Source: CAVQBP01 sp963723205
GTDB lineage: Bacteria > Bacteroidota > Ignavibacteria > Ignavibacteriales > Ignavibacteriaceae
Reading direction: 5' to 3'
DNA: 64,000 bases
Assembly: GCA_963723205.1 (NCBI GenBank)
Contig: CAVRQC010000041.1
Coordinates: 472,449-536,448 of the forward strand
The notes under the pieces were generated by a model. The model did no database searches and was not told the origin of the DNA. It saw nothing but the letters and a program-made list of their open reading frames with translations. A program made the translations under genes and the position numbers. Shown piece after piece: positions 1-8,440 of the stretch (the stretch's first letter is position 1; each line of letters starts with the position of its first letter).

Positions 1-1
1 A

Positions 2-373
2 TATTCATTTAAAGATGACATAAATGTTGAAGGAAATACCGCACTTAAAATGGCCTGCGGTTTTGGTGCTGGGATGGGCAGAAAAGGAGAAGTTTGCGGC
101 GCTGTCACCGGAGGTATTATGGTTATCGGAGCAAAATACGGCCGTGGTGAAAATGATGAAAAAACTGCAACTGAAAAAACTTATACCAAAACAAGAGAAC
201 TTATAGATAGATTTGAAACCAGGCATGGCGCTTTTATCTGCAGGGAATTACTCAACGGCTGTGATTTATCCACTGAAGAAGGACAAATGTATTTTAGAAA
301 TAATGATCTATTTAATATTACATGCAAAAAGTGTGTCGGCAGCGCTGTTCAGATCCTGGAAGAAATTTTATAA
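2..373 (+). CDS. C_GCAxxG_C_C family redox-active protein, 5' truncated by window edge
   Basis: Only the C-terminal about 123 residues are present, because the frame is open to base 2 and the start lies outside the window. The visible part has the family core FGAGMGRKGEVCGAVTGG, then a run ending in the Cys-rich tail (Cys in FICREL, NGCDL and ITCKKC). This is the putative redox-active C_GCAxxG_C_C family, usually 140-160 aa and common in anaerobes, where the Cys residues are thought to bind a cofactor or cycle as disulfides. No substrate is known. The internal ATG at base 50 is too late to be the true start, because family-like residues precede it. Confidence 0.8.
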   Translation, partial: YSFKDDINVEGNTALKMACGFGAGMGRKGEVCGAVTGGIMVIGAKYGRGENDEKTATEKTYTKTRELIDRFETRHGAFICRELLNGCDLSTEEGQMYFRNNDLFNITCKKCVGSAVQILEEIL

Positions 374-519
374 CATGAAACTACAAGATGTAATAGTAAT
401 TTTAATTTATATTACAACATTTTATTCTTAAATATTATTAATTTACTTCTTCTATTCGATTATGTGCAAACAATGATTTGTCTGCACCTTAATCTAAATA
501 AATTTTTAGTATCTACCTT

Positions 520-1908
520 TCAATTCGGCCTGGTAACAAAAGAGAATGAATAGGAAGATTTCATGTAATTGCCATACATATCCGTTACTGTTGGTGAGAT
601 AGTTACTGTATATTTTGTATTTGGCTGCATAGAAGAAGATGGTGTAAATACAATTTGATCCATCTGCTCATATGAAGAATAACCACCGTAATTAAAAAAA
701 CCACTCAATGCCGGCTGGATAGAAATTGCTGATTTAACTGAACTTAATGTCACATAATTATTAAAGTTTATTGAAATTGGATTTACAGGTGTAACAAATA
801 ATTGTCCGTTTGAAGGAGAGGTTGAGGAAACACTAAGTGCAGCGGTTCTAAACGAGAAAGAGAAATTCTGTCCCAGAGATATTTTGTCTTTATCCTTTGC
901 AGATTTATCTATTAATACTGTAATTGTAGTATCGGATAAAAATGGTCCGCCGGTATATATACGCAAAATGTTTTCTTCCGGCCAAAGGAAAATTGTATTC
1001 ATTGCTGGAGTAATATGTGTAGAATATTCGACTGATAATTTATCCATTCTTCGTGGGAAAGTTACTGTAATCCCGCTATAATTGTAATTTAACGGAGATA
1101 CGTCAATATCACCATGAACAGGATCTGTAATTATACCATTTTGAGTTGAATAAGATTGGACAGTTTTAAAACTGAATTGGAATGGAAAACGGAGAAAATT
1201 TCCTGCAGTATCTTTTGCTGTTTTATCTATTGTCACAATATATTCTTTATCGGGATAAGAATCTTTCTTTGCAAAGGCATAAGTCATTGAAGTAACTTTA
1301 CTATAAGTAGTAATAGTTGCTCCGGTATTATAGCCGCTCCTATCGGCAAAAAATCCTTCAACAGGAGCTTGAGTATAATTTCCCCAATTGAAAATACCCT
1401 CAACAGATGGAGTAACTGAAAAAGCTTTTTCTACACTTTCCCTGTCCATTGGTTTGGTAAAAAGAATTGAAACGGTAATCCTTCCATACCTCCAATCATA
1501 TACAACTTCACCTCGGTCATCAGGATAAAAAGAATCTATCAGATCAGGAACAGTTGAAAGTTCTATATCTCCAAGATAAATAATACTTCCTCCCTGGAGC
1601 ATATAATTTTCTTTACTATAAATACGATAGTTTTCTGCACGAATTGCAATATTATAATTGCCTGCCCTAAGATTTGAAAAGGCAAACGAACCATCAATAG
1701 GGCTAATTTCAGTTGAAGCAATTACTTCAACCTGGCTGATAATTACTTCGGCTTTGCTGTCTTTAGGAATTACTCTGCCGATTAGATCGGCATGAAGAAG
1801 ATCATTAGTAAATTCCTTTGGGATTTCAGATGTGCTTTCAATTATTGTTTCTTTACAACCGAATATAATTAAAGATAGAAATGACAGAATAATTAAACAG
1901 GTCTTCAT
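520..1908 (-). CDS. Lipoprotein with repeated bacterial Ig-like (Big_5/SbsA-type) domains
   Basis: A 462-aa exported lipoprotein. Residues 1-18 are a signal peptide ending in a lipobox (LIIFGC), so Cys18 is the likely lipidation site. After it comes a carboxypeptidase-regulatory-like beta domain (around 35-110, with SFAFSNLRAGNYNIAI). Three Ig-like repeats follow, with the phrases DSFYPDDRGEVVYDWR, DPVHGDIDVSPLNYNYS and STSPSNGQLFVTPVNPI, each with a 'P-N-T-x-Y-T-V-T-I' type strand near its end. This fits Big_5/SbsA Ig-like domains, which are structural or adhesive modules of the cell surface. It lies upstream of, and on the same strand as, nothing obviously related; the next gene right is a T9SS-secreted protein. 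The function is unknown beyond a surface protein. Confidence 0.75.
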   Translation of the reverse strand: MKTCLIILSFLSLIIFGCKETIIESTSEIPKEFTNDLLHADLIGRVIPKDSKAEVIISQVEVIASTEISPIDGSFAFSNLRAGNYNIAIRAENYRIYSKENYMLQGGSIIYLGDIELSTVPDLIDSFYPDDRGEVVYDWRYGRITVSILFTKPMDRESVEKAFSVTPSVEGIFNWGNYTQAPVEGFFADRSGYNTGATITTYSKVTSMTYAFAKKDSYPDKEYIVTIDKTAKDTAGNFLRFPFQFSFKTVQSYSTQNGIITDPVHGDIDVSPLNYNYSGITVTFPRRMDKLSVEYSTHITPAMNTIFLWPEENILRIYTGGPFLSDTTITVLIDKSAKDKDKISLGQNFSFSFRTAALSVSSTSPSNGQLFVTPVNPISINFNNYVTLSSVKSAISIQPALSGFFNYGGYSSYEQMDQIVFTPSSSMQPNTKYTVTISPTVTDMYGNYMKSSYSFSFVTRPN

Positions 1909-2042
1909 AAAAGTTCCACCTTCTTTTTATGAAGAAAAAAAATTCTTTTTAACTGCAGGACTTTATCATACTTACTTTAACGTATATAAATAAATACATT
2001 ATTTTTAAGTTCAATTATAATCTTAAAACTGTTCACATATTG

Positions 2043-3392
2043 CTATCTGATCAAGACCATCTTTTTTGTTAGAATAAAATCATTCAACTTAATAGTATAG
2101 AAATAAATACCGCTTACAAAATTTTCCGCATTCCATTCAACTTCATATTTTCCTGCATTTTGAATTTTATTTATCAAAGTTGTTACTTCTTTTCCTAAAG
2201 CATTATAGACTTTAATTGATACTTTTGCTTCTTTAGGAATTTCATAACGTATTATTGTTGACGGATTAAAAGGATTAGGATAATTTTGTTCAAGCTTATA
2301 TTGCCCGGGTATGTTATAATTTTGTTCTTTAACCGATACTAAACTTTCTTCATAATAAAATATACCGTCGCCATTTGTAGCAATAAATAATTCAAAATTA
2401 TTATTTACGACTGTACCCGTCATACTATTGATACCTTTAACACAGCAATTTATAGCAGGTGTAACTACCTGCCAGTTTTTACCTCCATCATTGCTTTTCT
2501 GTAAAACAAATGAATTATCAATCGTTTTTCCACCGGCAAAGATCTCTTCTGGATTTGCCTGATTGATTATTAAACTGTTAAAAACAACATTATTTTCTGT
2601 AAACACAGTATTCCAGTTTTTTCCTCCATCGGTAGATTTAATAATAAGATCATTAAGCCCTGCATAAACTGTAAGTGAATCTTCAGGTGGAGTAACTATT
2701 GAATAACAGCTGTAAATTTCACCAAAAGGAGGATATATAATCTTCCAGGTTTCACCAAAGTTATTTGATTTAACAAGGAACAATGTCCCGATATTATTCT
2801 GGATTATTCCACCACCCCAGATAGTTGAATTATTGGAATATAAGGTTTTAATGTTTGTACATTGCGGACCGTTCCATGTTTTTTTCCAAACTTCATTTTT
2901 AATTACGTATATAATTGAATCTCCTGCTGAAGCAAATACCGGAAGTGGCGGTTCCTCACCTGAGTAATCAAAACCTGCAAATGTTTTAATAGTCCCCGCT
3001 TCACTATTATTTATACCTGAATCTTTTTCCGCCCAGAAAGATTGGACCGGATAATTAGTGAAATAAATTAAAGTTGTATCTATTGATGATGAATCCGGAA
3101 CTAAAGCAGCAAAAATTCCTGAGAAATCAGCAGGACCTCTTCCGTTTAGCTGAACAAATAAAGAAGATATAGTTCTGTTATAAAAATAGTGATGATCCCA
3201 ACTTGTATCCTGATTTGATAAATTATGAAAATAAATTCCATTGCCTTCGGTTCCGGCAATAATTGCTTTCTCATAATTAGTTTTGGTGACTGTAATAGAA
3301 TTTACTGCTTTACCGCTTAATCCAAATGGAACAACCTGAGCAAAAATATTTAGGGAGCAAAAAGTAAGAATTAGTAAAAATTTAATTTTCAT
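2043..3392 (-). CDS. Secreted BNR/sialidase-like repeat protein with T9SS type A sorting domain
   Basis: A 449-aa secreted protein. Residues 1-18 form a signal peptide (MKIKFLLILTFCSLNIFAQ). The middle has beta-propeller/BNR-type repeats (NNFGETWKI, STDGGKNWNT, SNDGGKNWQV), as in photosystem-stability-factor-like and exo-alpha-sialidase-like proteins. The last about 85 residues are a type IX secretion sorting domain, starting LEQNYPNPFNPST and ending with SGIYFYTIK and the strand FILTKKMVLIR. This sorting domain is very characteristic of Ignavibacteria and related Bacteroidota/Chlorobi and is the best taxonomic clue in the window. The cargo is probably surface-attached or released; no enzyme activity can be assigned. 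Confidence 0.85.
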   Translation of the reverse strand: MKIKFLLILTFCSLNIFAQVVPFGLSGKAVNSITVTKTNYEKAIIAGTEGNGIYFHNLSNQDTSWDHHYFYNRTISSLFVQLNGRGPADFSGIFAALVPDSSSIDTTLIYFTNYPVQSFWAEKDSGINNSEAGTIKTFAGFDYSGEEPPLPVFASAGDSIIYVIKNEVWKKTWNGPQCTNIKTLYSNNSTIWGGGIIQNNIGTLFLVKSNNFGETWKIIYPPFGEIYSCYSIVTPPEDSLTVYAGLNDLIIKSTDGGKNWNTVFTENNVVFNSLIINQANPEEIFAGGKTIDNSFVLQKSNDGGKNWQVVTPAINCCVKGINSMTGTVVNNNFELFIATNGDGIFYYEESLVSVKEQNYNIPGQYKLEQNYPNPFNPSTIIRYEIPKEAKVSIKVYNALGKEVTTLINKIQNAGKYEVEWNAENFVSGIYFYTIKLNDFILTKKMVLIR

Positions 3393-3708
3393 TTTTCACC
3401 TTTTAATACAAAGAAGTAAAATCTTTAAATTTTATCATCATACTTAATAATAAGTAAAATGACTTTATTTAATTTTGCTTTTAATTAAAATTTATAATAG
3501 TAATGAGATTAATATAATACCCAAGATCAATGCCATAAAGAGCTACAAAATTATACCATTTTGTTAATATTTATAACAATATTTTAGCGGATTGAACACT
3601 AAAAGGAAAAACATTATCAGTTTTTAGATAAGTTATCAGAATTCCTAGTACTAATTTTATTAATAGAATCGTTCCATCATTTTGGAAGAAATGTATTGAT
3701 GGTTATTT
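3393..3708. other. Intergenic region, no gene seen
   Basis: About 316 bases of A/T-rich sequence between the divergent T9SS-protein gene and the HipA-like gene. It should hold the promoters of both. I see no ORF with coding character, no clear inverted repeat and no RNA gene. Confidence 0.5.
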
Positions 3709-3750
3709 TTGTTAGTAAGTTTTTATAGACAAAATTATTTATTTAATATT

Positions 3751-4515
3751 TTGAGAACTGTAACTGCAACCAGATACGTAACACCATTGCGTGAAGGAGG
3801 GTCACTCCCTGCTATCATTGAAGCCGATGACGACGGATTATACGTACTGAAATTCAGAGGTGCCGGTCAGGGAGTAAACGCTCTTATAGCCGAATTGATA
3901 GCCGGCGAACTTGCCCGTGCAATCGGGCTGCTTGTTCCCGAAATCGTCTTTGTTAATCTTGATGCAGGACTTGCACGAACCGAAGGAGATCCGGAAATAC
4001 AAGATCTGATAAAGAACAGTGACGGACTTAATCTTGCGTTAGACTATTTGCCAGGTTCAGTTATGTTCAATCCCGTTGTAGACAGAGTTGATGAAAAACT
4101 TGCATCTGCAATTGTCTGGTTTGATGCTTATATTTCAAATGTTGACCGAACAATTCGCAACACCAATATGCTTATGTGGCATAAACGACTCTGGTTAATT
4201 GATCATGGTGCATCTCTTTATTTTCATCATACATGGCATAATTACCTGGGAAAAAGTCAAGAATCATTTTCAATGATTAAAGATCATGTACTTATATATT
4301 ATGCAAAAAAGTTGAAAGAAATAGACAAAGAATTTTTTGAAAAAATTACTCCGGAAGTTATTCGGGATATTGTTAATCTTATCCCCGATTCATGGTTAAG
4401 TGGAAATCCGACATTTAAAAGTACCGGTGAATATCGGAATGCTTACTATGAATATTTAACTAAACGTTTGGAGCCGCCACATTCATTTATCAGGGAGTTG
4501 ATAAATGGGAAGTGA
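3751..4515 (+). CDS. HipA-like kinase family protein
   Basis: Related to the HipA kinase fold (HipA_2-type, about 250 aa). The N-terminal hallmark RTVTATRYVTPLREGGSLP is followed by the nucleotide-binding strand LYVLKFRGAGQG. The catalytic-loop-like segment is FDAYISNVDRTIRNTN and the metal-binding segment LIDHGASLYFHH. I chose the TTG at 3751 because family proteins begin just before RTVTATRYV; an in-frame TTG at 3709 would add 14 residues with no family character. Neither has a clear ribosome site. The gene overlaps the next one (DUF3037) by 11 bases, a pairing seen in many bacteria. Unlike true HipA toxins, no HipB-like antitoxin is present, so its target is unknown. Confidence 0.75.
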   Translation: MRTVTATRYVTPLREGGSLPAIIEADDDGLYVLKFRGAGQGVNALIAELIAGELARAIGLLVPEIVFVNLDAGLARTEGDPEIQDLIKNSDGLNLALDYLPGSVMFNPVVDRVDEKLASAIVWFDAYISNVDRTIRNTNMLMWHKRLWLIDHGASLYFHHTWHNYLGKSQESFSMIKDHVLIYYAKKLKEIDKEFFEKITPEVIRDIVNLIPDSWLSGNPTFKSTGEYRNAYYEYLTKRLEPPHSFIRELINGK

Positions 4516-4903
4516 TTATTTTTACGATTATGCTGTTATACGCATTGTTCCTAAAGTTGACCGGGAGGAATTCATAAATGCGGGCATAATATTATCTTGT
4601 GATGAAAAAGAATTTCTTGATGCCAAAATAGAAATTGATGAAAAAAGATTAAAAGCAATTGCACCTGACTTTGATATTGAAACAGCTAGAGCGCATCTTG
4701 ATGCAATATATGCAATTTGCAAGGGAGGAAAAGAGATAGGAACCATAGGAGAGTTATCTCAAAGGCAGCGTTTCCATTGGCTTACTTCTCCCAAAAGCAC
4801 AATTATACAAACTTCTTCCGTGCATTCCGGCTATTGTAAAGACCCGGAAAAAGTACTTAATCATCTGTTTGAAAAGATGGTTAAATCAAAATCCGGTGAA
4901 TAA
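4505..4903 (+). CDS. DUF3037 family protein
   Basis: A 132-aa protein with the DUF3037 pattern: the start YDYAVIRIVPKVDREEFINAG and the middle LSQRQRFHWLTSPKST, followed by VHSGYCKDPEKVLNHLFEKMV. It overlaps the HipA-like gene by 11 bases, so the two are translationally coupled. DUF3037 proteins are regularly encoded next to HipA_2 kinases and may be their partner or substrate; that role is inferred from the pairing and is not established. No membrane segment or signal peptide is seen. Confidence 0.75.
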   Translation: MGSDYFYDYAVIRIVPKVDREEFINAGIILSCDEKEFLDAKIEIDEKRLKAIAPDFDIETARAHLDAIYAICKGGKEIGTIGELSQRQRFHWLTSPKSTIIQTSSVHSGYCKDPEKVLNHLFEKMVKSKSGE

Positions 4904-5055
4904 GAAATATTTACCAATGTTTTTATAATTCTTTCGTTTAATTTTTTTAATCACTATCTTTTCTTACACTTATACCCTTTTACAAAAACTTTTAAATTCT
5001 AATATTATTTATAACTCAATCATATCTTGATTGTTGAAAAATAAAACTAAAGTGT

Positions 5056-5493
5056 ATGAACAACGAAAAGAGTGTTCAATTTTCTTCTGCTGTTAAAGAA
5101 CAGTTGGAAAAAGGAAACAAAATTGAAGCAATTAAAATTCTGCGGGAGGAAACGGGGATCAATTTAAAAGAAGCAAAAGAATTAATTGATTATGTTATTA
5201 TTAAAAGAACGCAACCGGGAGACAACATCAAAAACAAAGATAATATTTCCGTACCGGGTACCGTTTTGAATTATCTGAGAGAAGGTAAAAAGATTGATGC
5301 AATAAAAGCATTGCGCCATGAAACCGGACTCGGAATGAAGGATGCTAAAGATACGGTTGAAAAAGTTTTACTTGTAAATCCCGAGATTAAGTTGAAGTAT
5401 GATGCTGAAACTAAAAGAGGTGTAATTAATTTTTTACTTTTTACCCTGGCAATAATTTTAATTGTTTTGATATTATATCATTTTTTAGGTTAA
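5056..5493 (+). CDS. Tandem ribosomal-protein-L7/L12-C-terminal-like domains with a C-terminal membrane anchor
   Basis: A 145-aa protein with two copies of an L7/L12 C-terminal-like motif: KIEAIKILREETGINLKEAK (about 20-40) and KIDAIKALRHETGLGMKDAK (about 75-95), joined by a charged linker. The last about 22 residues are hydrophobic (FLLFTLAIILIVLILYHFLG) and form a single tail-anchor-like membrane helix. In the ribosomal stalk this fold contacts translation factors. Here it is detached from the ribosome and membrane-tethered, so it probably serves as a protein-interaction module of unknown partner. The gene stands alone between DUF3037 and the antiporter. Confidence 0.7.
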   Translation: MNNEKSVQFSSAVKEQLEKGNKIEAIKILREETGINLKEAKELIDYVIIKRTQPGDNIKNKDNISVPGTVLNYLREGKKIDAIKALRHETGLGMKDAKDTVEKVLLVNPEIKLKYDAETKRGVINFLLFTLAIILIVLILYHFLG

Positions 5494-5573
5494 TAGAATT
5501 TTTAATGTCAATTTTACTAACTTTCAGGTAATTAATTATAACTGATCCTTCATCAAATTAAAAAGAAGTTCTA

Positions 5574-6989
5574 TTGATTGAATACGGCTGGCTTTCGGTT
5601 GTTCCCCCGCTTCTTGCAATTGCTCTTGCAATAAAAACTAGGCAGGTTTACCTTTCATTATTTTTAGGAATTTTTTCCGGATGGTTAATAATTGAAGGAT
5701 GGAATCCTTTCAACGGCATGACGAACGCAATTCAAGCTTGTGTTAATGTTTTTAAAGATGAGGGAAACACACGTGTAATTATCTTTTCTGCACTTGTAGG
5801 TGCATTAATTTCTCTTACCCAGGTTTCAGGAGGTGTGCAGGGTTTTATTGATTTGATACATAAAAAAAAATTAGTTAACTCACGCAGACAGGCATCCGCG
5901 CTATCATTTTTTGTCGGCTGTTCGGTTTTTATTGAATCAAGTATTTCATGTCTTGTAACAGGAACAATTTTTCATCCTATCTTTGAAAAATTTAAAATCT
6001 CAAGAGAAAAACTTGCTTATATATGCGATACCACATCATCTCCAATTTGTATTTTAATTCCTCTGAATGCATGGGGTGCATATGTAATCGGATTACTAAG
6101 TAAAGAAAATATAACCAACCCGATTCCGACTTTTTTCTCTACTATTCCTTTAAATTTTTATCCTAGTATAACTGTAATTCTTGCCGGTTTCCTGGCATTT
6201 ACATATAAAGATTTCTCTGCAATGAAAAAAGCAGAAAAAAGATCTTTAGAAACAGGCAAGACTATAGCTGATGGTGCCGTTCCTGTTGTTTCGGCAGATA
6301 TCTCATCGTTAAAACCAAAAGCTAAAATACCCCATAGAGCAGTTAACATGATTATACCGATTCTGATAATGATATTAATGATGCCCATTAGTTTAATAAT
6401 TACAGGAAATGGAGACTTAACCGCAGGTTCAGGTTCCACCTCTGTTTTATGGTCGGTAGCAACAGCAATTACTGTCTCAGGAATTTTATCAATAGGACAA
6501 AAGATTCTAACTCTTCATGAAGTAATGGAAAATATATTAAAAGGAATTGGAGGTCTAATTCCTTTAGCTATATTAATGGTTTTTGCATTTGCAATCGGGG
6601 ATACATGTAGAGCTTTGGGTACCGGAACTTTTGTTGCATCTGTAGCTGATAAATTCTTAAATCCGAATTTTGTTGCCCCGATAATCTTTATTACATCAAT
6701 GTTTATTGCATTTTCAACAGGAACAAGCTGGGGCACTTTTGCAATAATGATCCCGATAGCAGTTCCCATTGCTCAGGTAATGGATATTAACTTATCTTTA
6801 GCAATTGCTTCCGTATTAAGCGGAAGTGTTTTTGGTGATCATTGCTCCCCGATTTCAGACACAACAATAATTTCCTCAATGGCATCAGCAAGTGACCACA
6901 TAGATCATGTTCGTACACAATTACCATATGCTTTAACTTCGGCTTCTATCGCTTTGATTCTTTTTACTCTTTTCGGATTTATTTTATAG
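5574..6989 (+). CDS. Na+/H+ antiporter NhaC family protein
   Basis: A 471-aa integral membrane protein with roughly a dozen hydrophobic segments. NhaC-type features include ALVGALISLTQVSGGVQGF, SCSVFIESSISCLVTGT-like residues around 115-130, FSTGTSWGTFAIMIPIAVP and GSVFGDHCSPISDTTIISS near the C-terminus. It would exchange Na+ for H+, or a small organic substrate, across the inner membrane. Translation starts at a TTG (5574), with a purine-rich AAAAAGAAG about 10 bases upstream. It is a single gene with no obvious operon partner; specificity within the NhaC superfamily cannot be read from the sequence. Confidence 0.85.
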   Translation: MIEYGWLSVVPPLLAIALAIKTRQVYLSLFLGIFSGWLIIEGWNPFNGMTNAIQACVNVFKDEGNTRVIIFSALVGALISLTQVSGGVQGFIDLIHKKKLVNSRRQASALSFFVGCSVFIESSISCLVTGTIFHPIFEKFKISREKLAYICDTTSSPICILIPLNAWGAYVIGLLSKENITNPIPTFFSTIPLNFYPSITVILAGFLAFTYKDFSAMKKAEKRSLETGKTIADGAVPVVSADISSLKPKAKIPHRAVNMIIPILIMILMMPISLIITGNGDLTAGSGSTSVLWSVATAITVSGILSIGQKILTLHEVMENILKGIGGLIPLAILMVFAFAIGDTCRALGTGTFVASVADKFLNPNFVAPIIFITSMFIAFSTGTSWGTFAIMIPIAVPIAQVMDINLSLAIASVLSGSVFGDHCSPISDTTIISSMASASDHIDHVRTQLPYALTSASIALILFTLFGFIL

Positions 6990-7114
6990 CTATTAAAAAT
7001 TTTAACCGAGGATTTTTTTACCGCCAGATAAACAACTAATTTTTCTTGTTTAAATCATCACAAAGAATATTTGGTTGTAATTATTGTTACACCTTATACA
7101 AAACTATGGTATAA

Positions 7115-7130
7115 TACTTGTCTAAGTATG
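7115..7130. repeat. Small inverted repeat upstream of the MscS gene
   Basis: ATACTT and AAGTAT arms of 6 bases with a 4-base spacer, in the leader of the mechanosensitive channel gene. It could be an operator or a leader hairpin, but it is short and A/T-rich, so chance is a real possibility. Confidence 0.25.
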
Positions 7131-7251
7131 CAAGCATAATTACTACTGCAAAAAGATATTTATTGCTAATAATCACAATAAGAGAGCAAAAATTTTAATA
7201 ATTAAACATGAAATAATTTTTATAAATATTAAAAAGATATTTGGATTATTA

Positions 7252-8361
7252 ATGCTTGATTTTTCAAAATACCCCAATCTATTGTTTTCAATTATTATTT
7301 TGATTGGTGCTTTGTTTGCGGGATTTATTCTACACGCAATTATACTTTTTATTTTAAATCGAAACAGTATTCGTAAAAAAACATCAATTAACGGAATAGA
7401 ACTTAGATTAGAACATCTGAAGGAACCGCTTCGAACCTTAATTCCGGCGATTTGTATCAGCATTGTTTTACCTTTTATAAAAATCACACCGGGATTATCC
7501 GATATTCTTAACCATTTACTTCATCTTTGGATCATTGCTTCAATAGTATGGTTATTAATACGAATTATTTATATAACAAGAGATGTTGTTCTAGGTCATT
7601 ACCAGATAAATGTAAAAGACAATTTACAAGCACGAAGGATGTACACCCAAATTCGGGTTATAGTACGAATATTAACGGTAATAATTCTGATAATTGGTAT
7701 ATCAATAATGCTGATGAGTTTTTCAAAAGTTCGGCAAGTTGGGATAAGTTTACTTGCTTCTGCAGGTATAATCGGAATCATTCTTGGGTTTGCAGCTCAG
7801 CGTACATTAGGTAATTTGTTGGCGGGGATCCAAATTGCTATTGCCCAGCCTATTCGCATTGACGATGTGGTCATTGTAGAAAATGAGTGGGGATGGATAG
7901 AAGAAATAACACTAACTTATGTCGTTGTTCGTATCTGGGATTTACGGCGCCTGATAGTTCCTATTTCTTATTTTATTGAGAATCCCATTCAGAACTGGAC
8001 ACGCCAATCAGCAGATCTTTTGGGATCAGTTTTTATTTATGCAGATTATTCTGTGCCGGTAGATGAGCTGCGTAATAAACTTACAAACATTCTTGAAAAA
8101 AGTGATTATTGGGACAAGAAGGTAAATGTACTACAGGTAACCAATACCTCCGAGCGTACAGTCGAGCTTCGAGCACTTATGAGTGCTGCAGATTCTCCAA
8201 CTGCCTGGAATTTAAGATGTGAAGTCAGGGAAAAGCTGCTTAAATTTTTACAGGATAATTATCCCGAATGTCTTCCCAAAATGCGTCTGGAAATTGAAAA
8301 TGAAAAAAACGGGAGCCAGAGAAATAATGAAGAAATCTCAAAACAGAAACTTAAAAATTGA
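7252..8361 (+). CDS. Mechanosensitive ion channel, MscS family
   Basis: A 369-aa membrane protein. Four hydrophobic helices lie in the first about 190 residues. The last one holds the MscS pore signature, with small-residue packing (ASAGIIGIILGFAAQRTLGNLLAGIQIAI). The beta domain follows (QPIRIDDVVIVENEWGWIEEITLTYVVVRIWDLRRLIVPISYF), and then a cytoplasmic C-terminal domain ending in a charged tail. It would open under membrane tension to release solutes during hypo-osmotic shock. Monocistronic; the 260-base leader is A/T-rich. Confidence 0.9.
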   Translation: MLDFSKYPNLLFSIIILIGALFAGFILHAIILFILNRNSIRKKTSINGIELRLEHLKEPLRTLIPAICISIVLPFIKITPGLSDILNHLLHLWIIASIVWLLIRIIYITRDVVLGHYQINVKDNLQARRMYTQIRVIVRILTVIILIIGISIMLMSFSKVRQVGISLLASAGIIGIILGFAAQRTLGNLLAGIQIAIAQPIRIDDVVIVENEWGWIEEITLTYVVVRIWDLRRLIVPISYFIENPIQNWTRQSADLLGSVFIYADYSVPVDELRNKLTNILEKSDYWDKKVNVLQVTNTSERTVELRALMSAADSPTAWNLRCEVREKLLKFLQDNYPECLPKMRLEIENEKNGSQRNNEEISKQKLKN

Positions 8362-8440
8362 AATCTGTTTATTCAGCAATATATTAATTTTAATTGTCTG
8401 TATTCATCCAGCCCGTACTCATATTATCTTTTTGTATATA

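Noticed and set aside
24..431. ORFs at 24-206 and 213-431
   Set aside because: Shadows of the C_GCAxxG_C_C gene in another frame; the frame from base 2 carries all family residues.
3709..3750. Upstream TTG start of the HipA-like gene
   Set aside because: The added residues show no family similarity and there is no ribosome site; the family start fits 3751.
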